Positions 14,050-25,100 of a DNA stretch of 64,000 nucleotides are shown here, piece by piece. The stretch's first letter is position 1. The number at the start of each line of letters is the position of its first letter. Location of the stretch: NCBI GenBank assembly GCA_963556255.1, contig OY744606.1:72064908-72128907 (forward strand), in the 5' to 3' direction. The notes under the pieces were generated by a model. The model was not told the origin of the DNA. It did no database searches and was given only the letters and a program-made list of their open reading frames with translations. Origin of the DNA: Allolobophora icterica. Its lineage: Eukaryota > Annelida > Clitellata > Crassiclitellata > Lumbricidae. Made by a program: the position numbers and the translations under genes.

Positions 14050-14205
14050 ACAAAGCCAGACCAAGACAATGAACATGGGAACAAAACGAGACGGACTAAC
14101 AATGAGAGCAGCACTGGACTTGACGAATGACCGAGGACAATGGAAATCATTTATTCGCACCCATCGACGCTGGCGTCAGGAACTGATGATTATGATGATG
14201 GTGGT
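14050..14205 (+). mobile_element. SINE family 2, 3' body with GAT tail
   Basis: The segments agaccaagac, gaatgaccgaggaca, atttattcg(c/t)acccatc, ctggc(g)tcaggaactgatg and a GAT/GGT tail are shared in order with 48065-48235. The tRNA-like head is not recognisable here. Confidence 0.65.
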
Positions 14206-14274
14206 GGTGATGTATAAGTAATATATACGTGTATTTGTAATTAAAAATATTTATGGCGCTGCTACGAGCCATTA

Positions 14275-15381
<1,107 letters not shown>

Positions 15382-15459
15382 GTATGCATATATATTATAT
15401 GCATGATTGTGCATATGCATATATTCATGAACCTATGCATGAATTTATGAATTCATGTA

Positions 15460-15501
15460 TGAATGTATGTATGTATGTATGTATGTATGTATGTATGTAT
15501 G

Positions 15502-15533
<32 letters not shown>

Positions 15534-15590
15534 TGTATGTATGTATGTATGTATGTATGTATGTATGCATATATGTATGTATCTAGGTAT
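15460..15590 (+). repeat. (GTAT)n microsatellite
   Basis: About 28 ATGT units with small interruptions, followed by AT-rich sequence. Confidence 0.93.
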
Positions 15591-15599
15591 GTATGCATA

Positions 15600-16130
15600 A
15601 ATGTATTTAATAATATATATTCGTTAATTTATTTGTATCTAGGTATGTATACGTGTGTTTGCGTACGTGCTTGTTTCCACGTATTTGCAGCCTATTGCCA
15701 TAGTTCATGGAAAAGTAGGAGTCTTACTTAAGTAAACAACAGCAGCTGCCTCCAATTGCTGCTTTTTCCTGAAGCGGGTTTCAAATGCACTCACCCCTTT
15801 TCCTTTGGCGTCCTAATAAGAAGAAAGCACAGCAATTAACCCAAATAACCTTTGAATGACGTCACCCGATAATTCGGTCTAGGGCAGGAGGCACTTTGCA
15901 ATTCTTCCGCCGATTCTAAAAACAGGTCGCCTCCCTCTGATAAAGATCGAGACCTTTGAACACCGGTCGTTTAAGCACGACCGCGAATAAGCACAGACCT
16001 TAGGCCAAAGTATGTGGCTTTGGCCTAAATTTGTCAATGCGGTATTTAGCCAGACTGTTTAGGTCATGGTCTTAGCTGTTTTAACTTTTAAAAGGCCCAT
16101 AACATTCGTAGTTCTTTGGGACTAATTAAA
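15600..16130. other. Gene-free spacer with hairpin
   Basis: No coding signal. A perfect 10-bp stem taggccaaag (16001-16010) / ctttggccta (16018-16027) with a 7-nt loop lies here. A CRE-like TGACGTCA occurs near 15858 without gene context. Confidence 0.45.
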
Positions 16131-16178
16131 TAGGCCTACTCTTGCTATTGCAAAATAATTAGTATGCATACGAGTCCA

Positions 16179-16370
16179 CATAGGCGTAATTTGTGGAGTA
16201 CGAGGGGTACTCGTACCCCACTTTTTGGACTGGGGGTACCGTACCCACCACCTTTTGAACAATGCCAAGCAATATTTTATTATTGTGCTTTCCCAGAAAT
16301 GCAGCCTCGGCCTTGCTTCGTGTATTAAAGAAATTGGTTCCCCCACTTTTAGACCAAAGTTACGCTCCTA
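16179..16370. mobile_element. Small hAT-like MITE
   Basis: Imperfect terminal inverted repeats: taggcgtaatttgtgg at 16181 and the reverse complement of taggagcgtaactttgg at 16354-16370. Flanks cgagtcca (16171) and cgagtcaa (16371) match at 7 of 8 positions and lie exactly 200 bp apart, as expected for an 8-bp hAT target duplication. Internal GTACCCC/CCACTTTT words recur at 20955-21025. No coding capacity. Confidence 0.55.
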
Positions 16371-16404
16371 CGAGTCAATTTCTTTAGCACCGTTTTTAAC
16401 TGTA

Positions 16405-16560
16405 ATAAGGTAAAGGCCATTTAAGGCAGCAATGGGTATGGTCTGGTTAGCAACTTCATAGTTCTTAGCCTCGGCGTATGAGGGCAGGTGGTGAGTCTTC
16501 TCCCTCCGCGTGATCCTCCCACGGGCCCACCGATAGTGTATACAGTCAGTGTTAGTTGTC
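16405..16560 (-). mobile_element. SINE family 1 fragment
   Basis: On the minus strand the order tacgccgaggctaagaa - gaagttgctaacc follows the family 1 body seen at 22018-22060. Head region not preserved. Confidence 0.5.
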
Positions 16561-16689
16561 CTCATCATTTAGCTGAAGTGTCTAGGGCTAAAATGTAACT
16601 ATACACGTTTTTATACAACGACTTGAGATCATTAAGTTGCCAGCTGAGCACTATATTATAATTATCGAACCTCTAAATATGGCTAGAAC

Positions 16690-16870
16690 GCTTAATTGTT
16701 AATTAGTGACTTCTACCGCGCCGGTGTCCAGAGCAAAGGTGTCTACCGATAGCGCACCAATACCAAGCCGTGATCAGGTCAATATTATCTAGAAGATCGG
16801 GAGTTTATAAACACTAGCAAACACTGGATATCAGACTGATTGCTAGGGAAAGTTATGTAGGCCCCTACAC
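16690..16870 (-). mobile_element. LINE 3' UTR fragment (gcatcaaccgatgg family)
   Basis: Same word order as 4050-4215 and 36265-36410: ttaattagtgacttctac, gccggtgtcc, taccgat, agccgtgatcaggtcaatat, agaagatcgg. No RT portion is attached. Confidence 0.6.
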
Positions 16871-16939
16871 TTACTGTCTCACTGATGGTCACATTAACTG
16901 AACTTTTCAGCTCCACTCAACTGAGGTCTGCCTTATATC

Positions 16940-16991
16940 ACTCTCTCTGCCTCTGTCTCTGTCTCTGTCTGTCTCTGTCTGTCTGTCTGTC

Positions 16992-17040
<49 letters not shown>

Positions 17041-17065
17041 GTCTCTCTCTCTCTCACTCTCTCTG
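16940..17065 (+). repeat. (GTCT)n / (CT)n microsatellite
   Basis: CTCTGTCT units grade into (GTCT)n at 16980-17040 and back to CT-rich sequence. Confidence 0.93.
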
Positions 17066-17169
17066 CCTCTGTCTCTGTTGACCTCTTTCGCGACTCCAGT
17101 TGACCTTTTCTGGATTACTTCAATTCTGTCGTCTCCTTATTGTCTGACGCTGACCACTCTTTCGATCAA

Positions 17170-17640
17170 TGAGCCAGCCAGCTAGCCAGTCAACCAGTCA
17201 TGCATTCGGTCAGTCAGCCAATCATTTAGTAAGTAAGTCAGTCAGTGGACTGGCCGCTCGCCCTCTTACGTCGAGGTTAAGAAACTCGAAATTTCTAATA
17301 ATTGTATACTTCATATCAAAGATTGCCTTCGGGGCTAGCTTAACCGATGGCGTATCTAAGCCTAAGTTACGGCTGGTCGGCTACTCAACCAGCGATTTAG
17401 GTGTCAGTCAGCCAGTCATGCAAGCCAGTCAGCTAATCATGCAGCCAGTCAATCAATGAGCCAGTGAATCTTTCATTCATTCACCTAGTCATCCAGGTAA
17501 TCAAACAACCAGTCATTCATTCATTCATTCCGTCATTCATTCATTCCGTCATTCATTCATTCTGTCATTCATTTATTCGTCCATTCGTCCATTCATTCAT
17601 TCAGTTAGTCAGCCAGTATGCCAATCACTCAGTCTTATGA
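17170..17640 (+). repeat. CAGT/CATT tetranucleotide-rich stretch
   Basis: GCCAGTCA-type units (17170-17245, 17400-17460) and CATTCATTC(C/T)GT units (17475-17610). The middle, 17250-17400, is unique sequence without a gene. Confidence 0.8.
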
Positions 17641-17810
17641 TTGTATTTAGGTTCATCGCGATATTGCGCTTTATGGTAGCGAAATATAAATTGTTTTTGC
17701 TGCTTCAATTGCCTACAGCGTTTCGAGTAATCTGATCAGTTGATCAAGTCTCAAGCGATTAAATATTATTGATTTCGGTCGTAAAACAAATTAAAGAAGA
17801 TGATTTTGTG

Positions 17811-17985
17811 CAGGGACGTATCTAGCGTTGGGCTTGGGGGGGGGGCCAAACGAAGTTGAAGCCCCCCCAAACAAGTCAAGCCGTTGTATGCTTACGGCTA
17901 AAATTCGTATGAACACTGTATAAATGTTGCCATGTTCAAGGCTTAAGCCCCCCCCCCCAAACGAAAAATCCTAGTTACGTGCCTG
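17811..17985. mobile_element. 175-bp hAT-type MITE with 8-bp duplication
   Basis: Terminal inverted repeats cagggacgtatctag (17811) and the complement of caggcacgtaactag (ending 17985) are flanked by identical 8-bp duplications attttgtg (17803-17810, 17986-17993). Subterminal G(9-10) and C(12) runs are inverted. Length, TIR start CAG and 8-bp duplication are hAT hallmarks. No coding capacity. Confidence 0.85.
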
Positions 17986-18464
17986 ATTTTGTGAAAGAGT
18001 ACACATTCTGCATATAAATTTATTGTCGAATATAAAAGTTTTCGTCTGTGTAAGATCATGCATGAAACGGTTTACGATTAAATTGTCTGGAATGTGATGT
18101 TATCTCTCCAAGCTGTTGCTGAAACTCAGCTGAAAGCCTGAAACAAATTGAAAAAGCTTGCTTCTCTATTGTTTCAGAGGTCTTTTGTTCAGTTATGTAT
18201 ACGATAGACTCGTTGGCCTCTCAGACTTCGATGCGAACACGATACGACTGGTATGTCGTATTAATACCACTGCGGGAGCTGCATAGCGATGTAGGAGACA
18301 TGCTTACTGAAATACCGAGGCATTGAACAGAATTCCAAGATATACAGCAAGTATATTATAATCATGCAGCTTAATGAGTACCAAATTGTGTGAGGTTAAG
18401 TATAATTTGTAGGCCTAACTTTTAATAAAAACTTGTATAGCGTTTTTTCAAAGGCGTTCTCTGT

Positions 18465-18822
18465 CAGTATTTAATCTAGTCCCCCTCTTCTGGGAGGGGA
18501 AACAAGGTTTCTGGAGGGGCGGGCCAACGAATTTAAACAAGATTTTTTCCATCTTGAAACGTATAAGACTTTTCCTAATTCATCTTCAAAAAAAGTTGAT
18601 GACTTTTTTTAGTCCTTCGTCCGATTTTTTAAACTTTTTGTACAGCAATTACTCTCTGAAACAAGTTGATGACCTTTTTTAGGAAATCATCTCTCGGGGG
18701 GGGGGGAATTTTCCTCCCCTAAAGGTCTCTACATTGTAATATTGCTGGCCTCTGGGGGAAACATCAATCATGAGGGGGGTACATTTCCCCGCCCCCCCCA
18801 AAGACGTCTAGATTAAACACTG
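18465..18822. mobile_element. 358-bp TIR element with 9-bp duplication
   Basis: Inverted ends cagtatttaatctag (18465) and ctagattaaacactg (ends 18822) are flanked by gttctctgt at 18456-18464 and 18823-18831. A 9-bp duplication suits a MULE-like element, while an 8-bp hAT reading with one extra matching base is also possible. The inside is G- or C-run rich with repeated gatgac(t)tttttt words. Non-coding. Confidence 0.75.
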
Positions 18823-19182
18823 GTTCTCTGTGCTATTCTACCCTGCAATGGAGGCTTTGCATTATAACGCATAAGAATAGAATCTATCACAATATAATTC
18901 ATGACAATAGAATGCTGGGAGTATGTCGCTCATTTTGCTTTCGTGTGTCCCATAAGTAGCCGACTTATAAATACAATATTAACGAAAAATAAACATCTTT
19001 AGTGAATGGTCGATAATAATGAACTCCGAATATAAACTGCTGACACGCGTTTCTCATGAATCATGTCATGATATTCTCGTCAAATCTCGTGACTCACAAT
19101 CGAGACCTTCATTTAGCGGCCTTCCTGCCAGTAGGCCCACGTCGGTTCAATATGGGACCTATGTTGCCACATGGAACCCTTA

Positions 19183-20216
19183 TAGGGGAGAGTTGCCGTA
19201 ATTGGACCACTTAAGGGAAACTGAGGTTTTCTGAATGAATGCTACTGAATTTCTAAAAAGAAATTATGCCACATGATGGGCTAATATGTCAAGTATGTTG
19301 TTAATAAGCAAGGAACAGATAGTATTCATGTAAATATGAAAAATAACTAAAACAGCGTTAGCTGTAATAGGTCCAATCAAGGCAACCTGTTGCCTTGATT
19401 GGACCACATGGTTGCCTTGATTGGACCAGTTGCCCTGAATGGAACACATCATATTAAAGATGTTTTTTAAAGATAATTTGCAAAAAAAACACACTTGAAA
19501 CGTTTAAAAACACTTATTGTCTACAAACATACAATAAAAGTCTCTAGCTAAGTGTCAAAATACTGTAAACGTGGTAAAAATCACCTTCACAAAAACACTT
19601 AGGCCTATTGTCTAAAAGACATGCAATAAAACAAACAAAACCACGAGCAAGCAGGGCACAAATACATATACAAATACTGTGATGCATATACAACAGAAAG
19701 AAAATGTTATTTGACATAATACAAGCCAATGGTAATTATTATTATTTAAAGAATCAAAATATAACATTGCAAGTGCCGGTGTCCTTAAATGTACCACGCG
19801 ATATTATCGGTCCAATTCAGGACACTGAATGTGGTCCATTTCAGGCAACATGGACTACTTCTGTTTACACTGCGATAGTTCAACGCTCATCAGTCTTAGC
19901 GTAAAATAACTTATTGTCGCTCAAACATGAAACCCGGCTATAGCTAAAACAAACATGATTTCATTTTTAAAAGCTTATCTGAAATGTGTACACTCGTTGT
20001 CAGGTACGTCTAAAATTAGATCAGCACCACATGAAAAAGACTTTTAACCGCAATTTTAAAAATATATAGTTTTCCGTCAAACTGCCTGTGTCAACACGAT
20101 CAATATTCAAGTGCGCAAGAATACAACAATTGAAAACGAGGCTATATATGTATCTAGGGGGTAAATAGGCCGTGGTCCAATTGAGGCAACGATCCAATCG
20201 GCGAAACTCTCCCCTA
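19183..20216. mobile_element. TIR element rich in ttgcc-attggacc motifs
   Basis: The ends are taggggagagttgccg (19183) and an inverted cgaaactctcccctac (20201-20216). The word ttgcc(t)(t/c)(g/a)attggacca or its complement recurs at about 19190, 19388, 19413, 19428, 19808, 19832, 20165 and 20190. No clear target duplication. The open frames inside (up to 76 codons) have no recognised domain. The right end abuts a LINE fragment, so it may have inserted in or next to it. Confidence 0.6.
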
Positions 20217-20450
20217 CTGTACAGCCACCGCGCGGGAATCGTGCTTCTTCAATGGTGGGCCCGACAGCATGGAACGGGCTCCCTCTGGAGCTGCGCCTGC
20301 TCCCAGAACTCCCTCTGATACGTTCTACAATCTACACTAGACTGAAAACGGTCCTATTTGGCCGTGCTGGAGTCTGGAGCACTTCTAAGTAGTCCCCATG
20401 ATGAGTTGCTATATAAATATTCAAATGAATGAATTAATGAATGAGGTAGA
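20217..20450 (+). mobile_element. CR1/L2-type LINE 3' end
   Basis: The frame across tacagccacc...gggcccgacagcatggaacggg reads as the RT C-terminal GP.(x)WNGLPLELR pattern. FYNLH.RLKTVLFGR-like sequence, the tgctatataaat motif and a GAAT-rich tail follow. Only the last RT segment remains. Confidence 0.75.
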
Positions 20451-20954
20451 GTGTGTTGTTTTGAGGAGGAAGTAAATCTGTGCGGCTGGATAATGAATAG
20501 CTGGCGAATGTAAGAGGGTTGAGAATGGAGGAGAAGGAAGCGAGCATTAGATGTACAGAAATTGCCTAAATGAGGACTGAATGATGAAGCGTGACTTTTG
20601 ACTTCGTTGCGGCCGCAAATGCGAAGAGAACTGATCGAAGAGAATCTTGATGAATCCTGAAGAAAATTTCAATACTTCAGCGGCATCTGGTGATTGACTG
20701 ATGACGTCTGAGGGTAGCGGAGGCAAATGATGATCGATTCTTCGACAAACGGAGCCGAATATGAAATATGAAATTAAATATATAAATTTTCATATATACT
20801 GCATCTATTCATGAAATGCAGGTATTTATATTACACATCATTGAGTCCTGCGTATAATGTCTGTGGTATTTAGACTTGGGTCGTAGGCCCTAAACAGTAT
20901 ATAAGATTAGAACTTCATTTTCATTTATAATTTATAATAAAATATATGCTACAA

Positions 20955-21025
20955 GACTCGTAGTACTCGTTCCCACATCCCCACCCACTTTTTGGATTGG
21001 AGGGTGCCGTACACCCACTTTTCAT
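20955..21025. repeat. Repeat related to the 16.2-kb MITE interior
   Basis: Shares gtactcgt(t/a)ccc, cccactttttgga(t/c)tgg and gtgccgtac(a)cccac with 16195-16260. Ends not identified. Confidence 0.5.
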
Positions 21026-21199
21026 ATCTTTTCACTTTTCTAAAAGAAGCAATGCACTTCACTATTTTCTCAGAGGAAGCCTAGGCATTCATATGAGCCT
21101 TAAGACAAAATAATATTCGACCAACATCATCATCGTGATCACCATCATCATCGTTATCTGAATTCTTAATAGTTTTATTAATATATTAATTAGTTATTA

Positions 21200-21400
<201 letters not shown>

Positions 21401-21404
21401 ACAT

Positions 21405-21655
21405 AGGCCTATCGTTCCCCGTGTTAGCACTTCACTGGCTCAATCTAGGTCTTTTGCTCCCATTGGACCTGCCCTTTGGAATGAGCTCTCTCCGTCCGTT
21501 CGTTCTTCTATTCTCTCAGGTAACGTCTCTTCCTCTTTTACCTTTCTTAAAACTTGCTTTTTCTCTCGGGGTCTCTCGCACTGGGAGCATTTCTGAATGG
21601 TCCTCCCACTAGAAGCGCTTTATAACTATCCGAATACAATACAATATTATTATTT
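21405..21655 (+). mobile_element. LINE RT C-terminal fragment
   Basis: Plus-strand translation gives SLAQSRSFAPIGPALWNELSPSVRS and a later FLKTCFF: the GPxxWN-LP and F+K-L+ signatures of CR1/Jockey RT ends. It continues through gcgctttataac to an (AATAC)n tail at 21636-21650. The upstream part is replaced by the (GTT)n array. Confidence 0.8.
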
Positions 21656-21826
21656 TATTATTATTATCACACCATCATCGTTGTCGTCGTCGTTGTTGTA
21701 ATGTTGTTGCTATTACTATTATTTCCCTCGAGGTAAGTATGCTCCCTCAGAAGGCAAATAAAGTGTCCGCTGACAGTTGATAGCATCTGGAACGGTTATT
21801 ATATTAGCCTACTGCATGAGGTGCTC

Positions 21827-22110
21827 GATAGTACAGTGGTTAGCGCGCTGGGCTGTTCATTGAGAGGTCGGGGGCTTATGTCCCCGCCAAGGCATAAATT
21901 TGTTATAGATTTCTGTTCCACCTGCACCCTCTAGCCAAGTCAGTACTGAGTACACTGACAGTACACTGTCGGTAGGAAGTTGAGACGGCGAGGGAGAGGA
22001 CTGGCCACCCGCCTTCATATGCCGAGGCTAAAAAATGAAGTCACTAACACTTCATGACCAATTGACCATGTCTGCCTCAGGGCTAGCTTAGGGGACTGTT
22101 CTTCTTCTCT
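21827..22110 (+). mobile_element. SINE family 1, near-complete copy
   Basis: The head has a pol III A box-like agtggttagcgcgctgg and a degenerate B box (gtcgggggcttatgtcc). The body includes gagtacactgacagtacactgtcggtagg, gagaggactggccacccgcc and atgccgaggctaaa. The tail is CTT-rich. Other copies: 35835-36115 and 38275-38490, plus fragments at 10505 and 16405. Confidence 0.7.
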
Positions 22111-25100
22111 TCTTCTATTTCACTGTATAGTAACAGCATCTGTCGTGGGCGTTTTGTTGATTCCACCATTTCAATGACTCTATTGTTCTTGCTAACAGTA
22201 TCGACATCTGACGAATGAAGTTGTGAGCAGCATAACTATCACTGATGGGATACTAGAGTTGGTGGAAAAACTGACGGAAGTTAATTCGCTAGGTGGCGCA
22301 TGTACAAAAGTGTTCATTGCTACGAGTTTCCATCTAAGTCGTGGAAATGAACCTTGAGTCACAAGAAATACAAGAATAGGCCTATTGAATGAGGTAACAC
22401 TGTTGATAATTATGAATACCGGTAAACAAAAACATTGTTGGTGTTTACGAGAGCTGGTAAACAGACTTCCGAGATTAGGCCTACAATTGATAACCTAATC
22501 ACCCTAGCGTCTCCCATTATAATCAGAACAAGATTCTCAGACGAAGCAAATGATTAGGCCTACAACTGAAGATGCAGTACAATGCCATAGGAACCATGTT
22601 CTCGTATGGGATCCGTTTAGGCCTACAGTCCATATGGGTCCCATCTAATGCCCATGGATAGGCCCCTATGCTGTCAGAGGCCAACATATTATAATAATCT
22701 ATTATTATACAGTGCAGAAATCAAAAAGCAATATAGGCTACTCCCTTAATACAATACAATGCAATATAAACCTGAGCTGAAATGTGAGAATGCGTCATTA
22801 CAATAATTAACGTGACTGTGTCTATAGCTTTATACCACGCAGACTTCGTCGTATCCTAATCTAAGTAATTAATTAAGCCTATACTGTAAGTTACGACACT
22901 TCATTCTTCGCTTCCCTAAATCCAAGTGGGACTCGTGGTCGAATTGCTCCCGGAGTACCCGACCCTGAAGCAGGCCTAGTCTCTCAACAGTCCCTTCTAT
23001 CATTCCTCTTTAATTTTGTGACATCGACTGTTGTCTAGTTTATCAAAAAGCAGATAAAACTTGTAAAAAGTCGTTTGCACCTTGTTTTGCTTTATTAATT
23101 CAGGGCGCTAGGTACGGGCACCTTCCTTTAAGCGGTTTTAGTAATCCGGGGCTTAGCCTGCCCCCAAATAAAAATAAAAATTCCTGATGCTACCACTGCA
23201 GCGCTTGATTTCTTGACCGATACTTGTGCTTAAGCTTGCATTTCAATCTGAGAAGACCTACTGGCTATATTGAACGCAGCATGCTGAGAAAATCTGCAAT
23301 TCTACAGGTTATTGAATTTAAAGCAGTCACTCATACCCACGATTAAACCACATTATTCTTGTTTGGCAGAGGGCCGTATATGAACAAGCTCTACTTACTT
23401 ACAGGGCGACAAAGCTTGGCGCACAGCTCTATAATTGACCTGACTTACATAACTCAAAATGCACGGACCCACAAATGATGTCACTGCCCTCAAAGATCAT
23501 ACGTTTCCGTTAGTTGTTCGTAGTGTGGTTAGTTGTTGGTAGCTGTTAACGAATTTTCAGATGTTAAATATTCACTAGTCAGAATTAGAGGACCTTATTC
23601 TTTAACTGCAAATTTTGAGGGTTAGTTGATTATTTTCTTACTTTATGCCAAACGAATTTTTCTATTTCAGGGTGCTAATGATATGACGTGATCGCATTTC
23701 GTCATTTTCTTCGACCTCCTCACATGTTATCTTGCAAAGTTCCCTCGGTTCCAGTTTCTTTGATCACGCCTTAACACTTGCAACAGTCGGTTTAAGCAGT
23801 TATGTCGGTATATTGATATCGCTTTTTCACAACCAACTGTATTTCGTATTAGTACAGTGGGCCGTAGTGCTTTGGCCAAGTACTTAAATTGCAACCAACC
23901 ATCTCCCTCCCTGTCTATAACCATCACCCTCCTATTCCAACTGTCACCGCCGCCTGCAGCACTACTCTACCTGCCCCCCCCACCTATTATGTTTAAAATT
24001 CTTGAATTGTTCAGTCAAACTGAAGCCACTCCATTTTGTCGGATTGATCACCACCCAAACTCTCTGACTCATCGATGTATGAGCTAAGCAACCTTACCCA
24101 GTGTGAAGTATCTCCACAGGCCTTTCACTCAAAAGTAAAAACAATGCTTTGAAAAACCTACAACGAAAGTCTTATTATCTTGTCTGACTGTTTGCCTTAT
24201 CTTTGTCTAAAGAACCCTAAGCCATTCCAGTCATTGCTCCGTTATTCCTTCCAGTGAGTAAGCTGTTTGCTCGAATTAGTTTTAGTTAGCTTTGAAGAGT
24301 TGTAGAGTGCATGCATTGTTTTATGTGTGAACTTGTCTGTTGTGGCATATCGCTCGTACTCTGTGGAGTAGGTTATAAAATCGTACATTAATTTTAAAAT
24401 ATTGCTTAGGAATGAGGGCAGTGTATTATGATGTTGAATTTGTGTTGTACGGACTGCAGGATTTTGAGGTAATCAGGGTATGCATTGTCCATGAGTTAGC
24501 AAATGTCAGCCCTGAGGTTGGAGTTCAAAACCTTGTGGGTACAGAAAGATGTTGAAGGCATTAAGTTTAGTGGAGCATTGCCTAGAAAACTGTACTGAAA
24601 AACAGAGTAAATTGATTTTTGTACATGGTCACTGGGAAGATCATATGGTCATAGAGAGAGATAGACAGACAGACAGAGGACTGGTTATACGCCCTTAGCT
24701 TTTTCTGAAGTTAAGGTATGCAAAAACTCATAAGTTTTTGTCTCAACTTGCTTGGCAACCGATTGCAAATCAAACTACAGCAAAACTTCAGTGCAGCATT
24801 ATGTGAAGTTTGAAATTTGGGCAGACAGCTCGAAGAGACTAGCTATCTGGCAAAAATGCACTTTCTTCAGAAATTGAGAATGTATTGAGCTGATGTGCAC
24901 TGTAGGTGTAAATGATGTAAGAATTAGAAATATGATGTTTTATGTGTACTTGTTTATGCTCAAAATATTACTAATCAGCAAGGAATTTTGAAAACAGTTG
25001 TTCTGTGTGCGATAAACATTGTAATTTTTTGTGCCTTTGCTGGACCTTTTTGATGTCAAAATCTTCCTTAAGATTTGACCGACAATGTCAGTAAGTGTAC

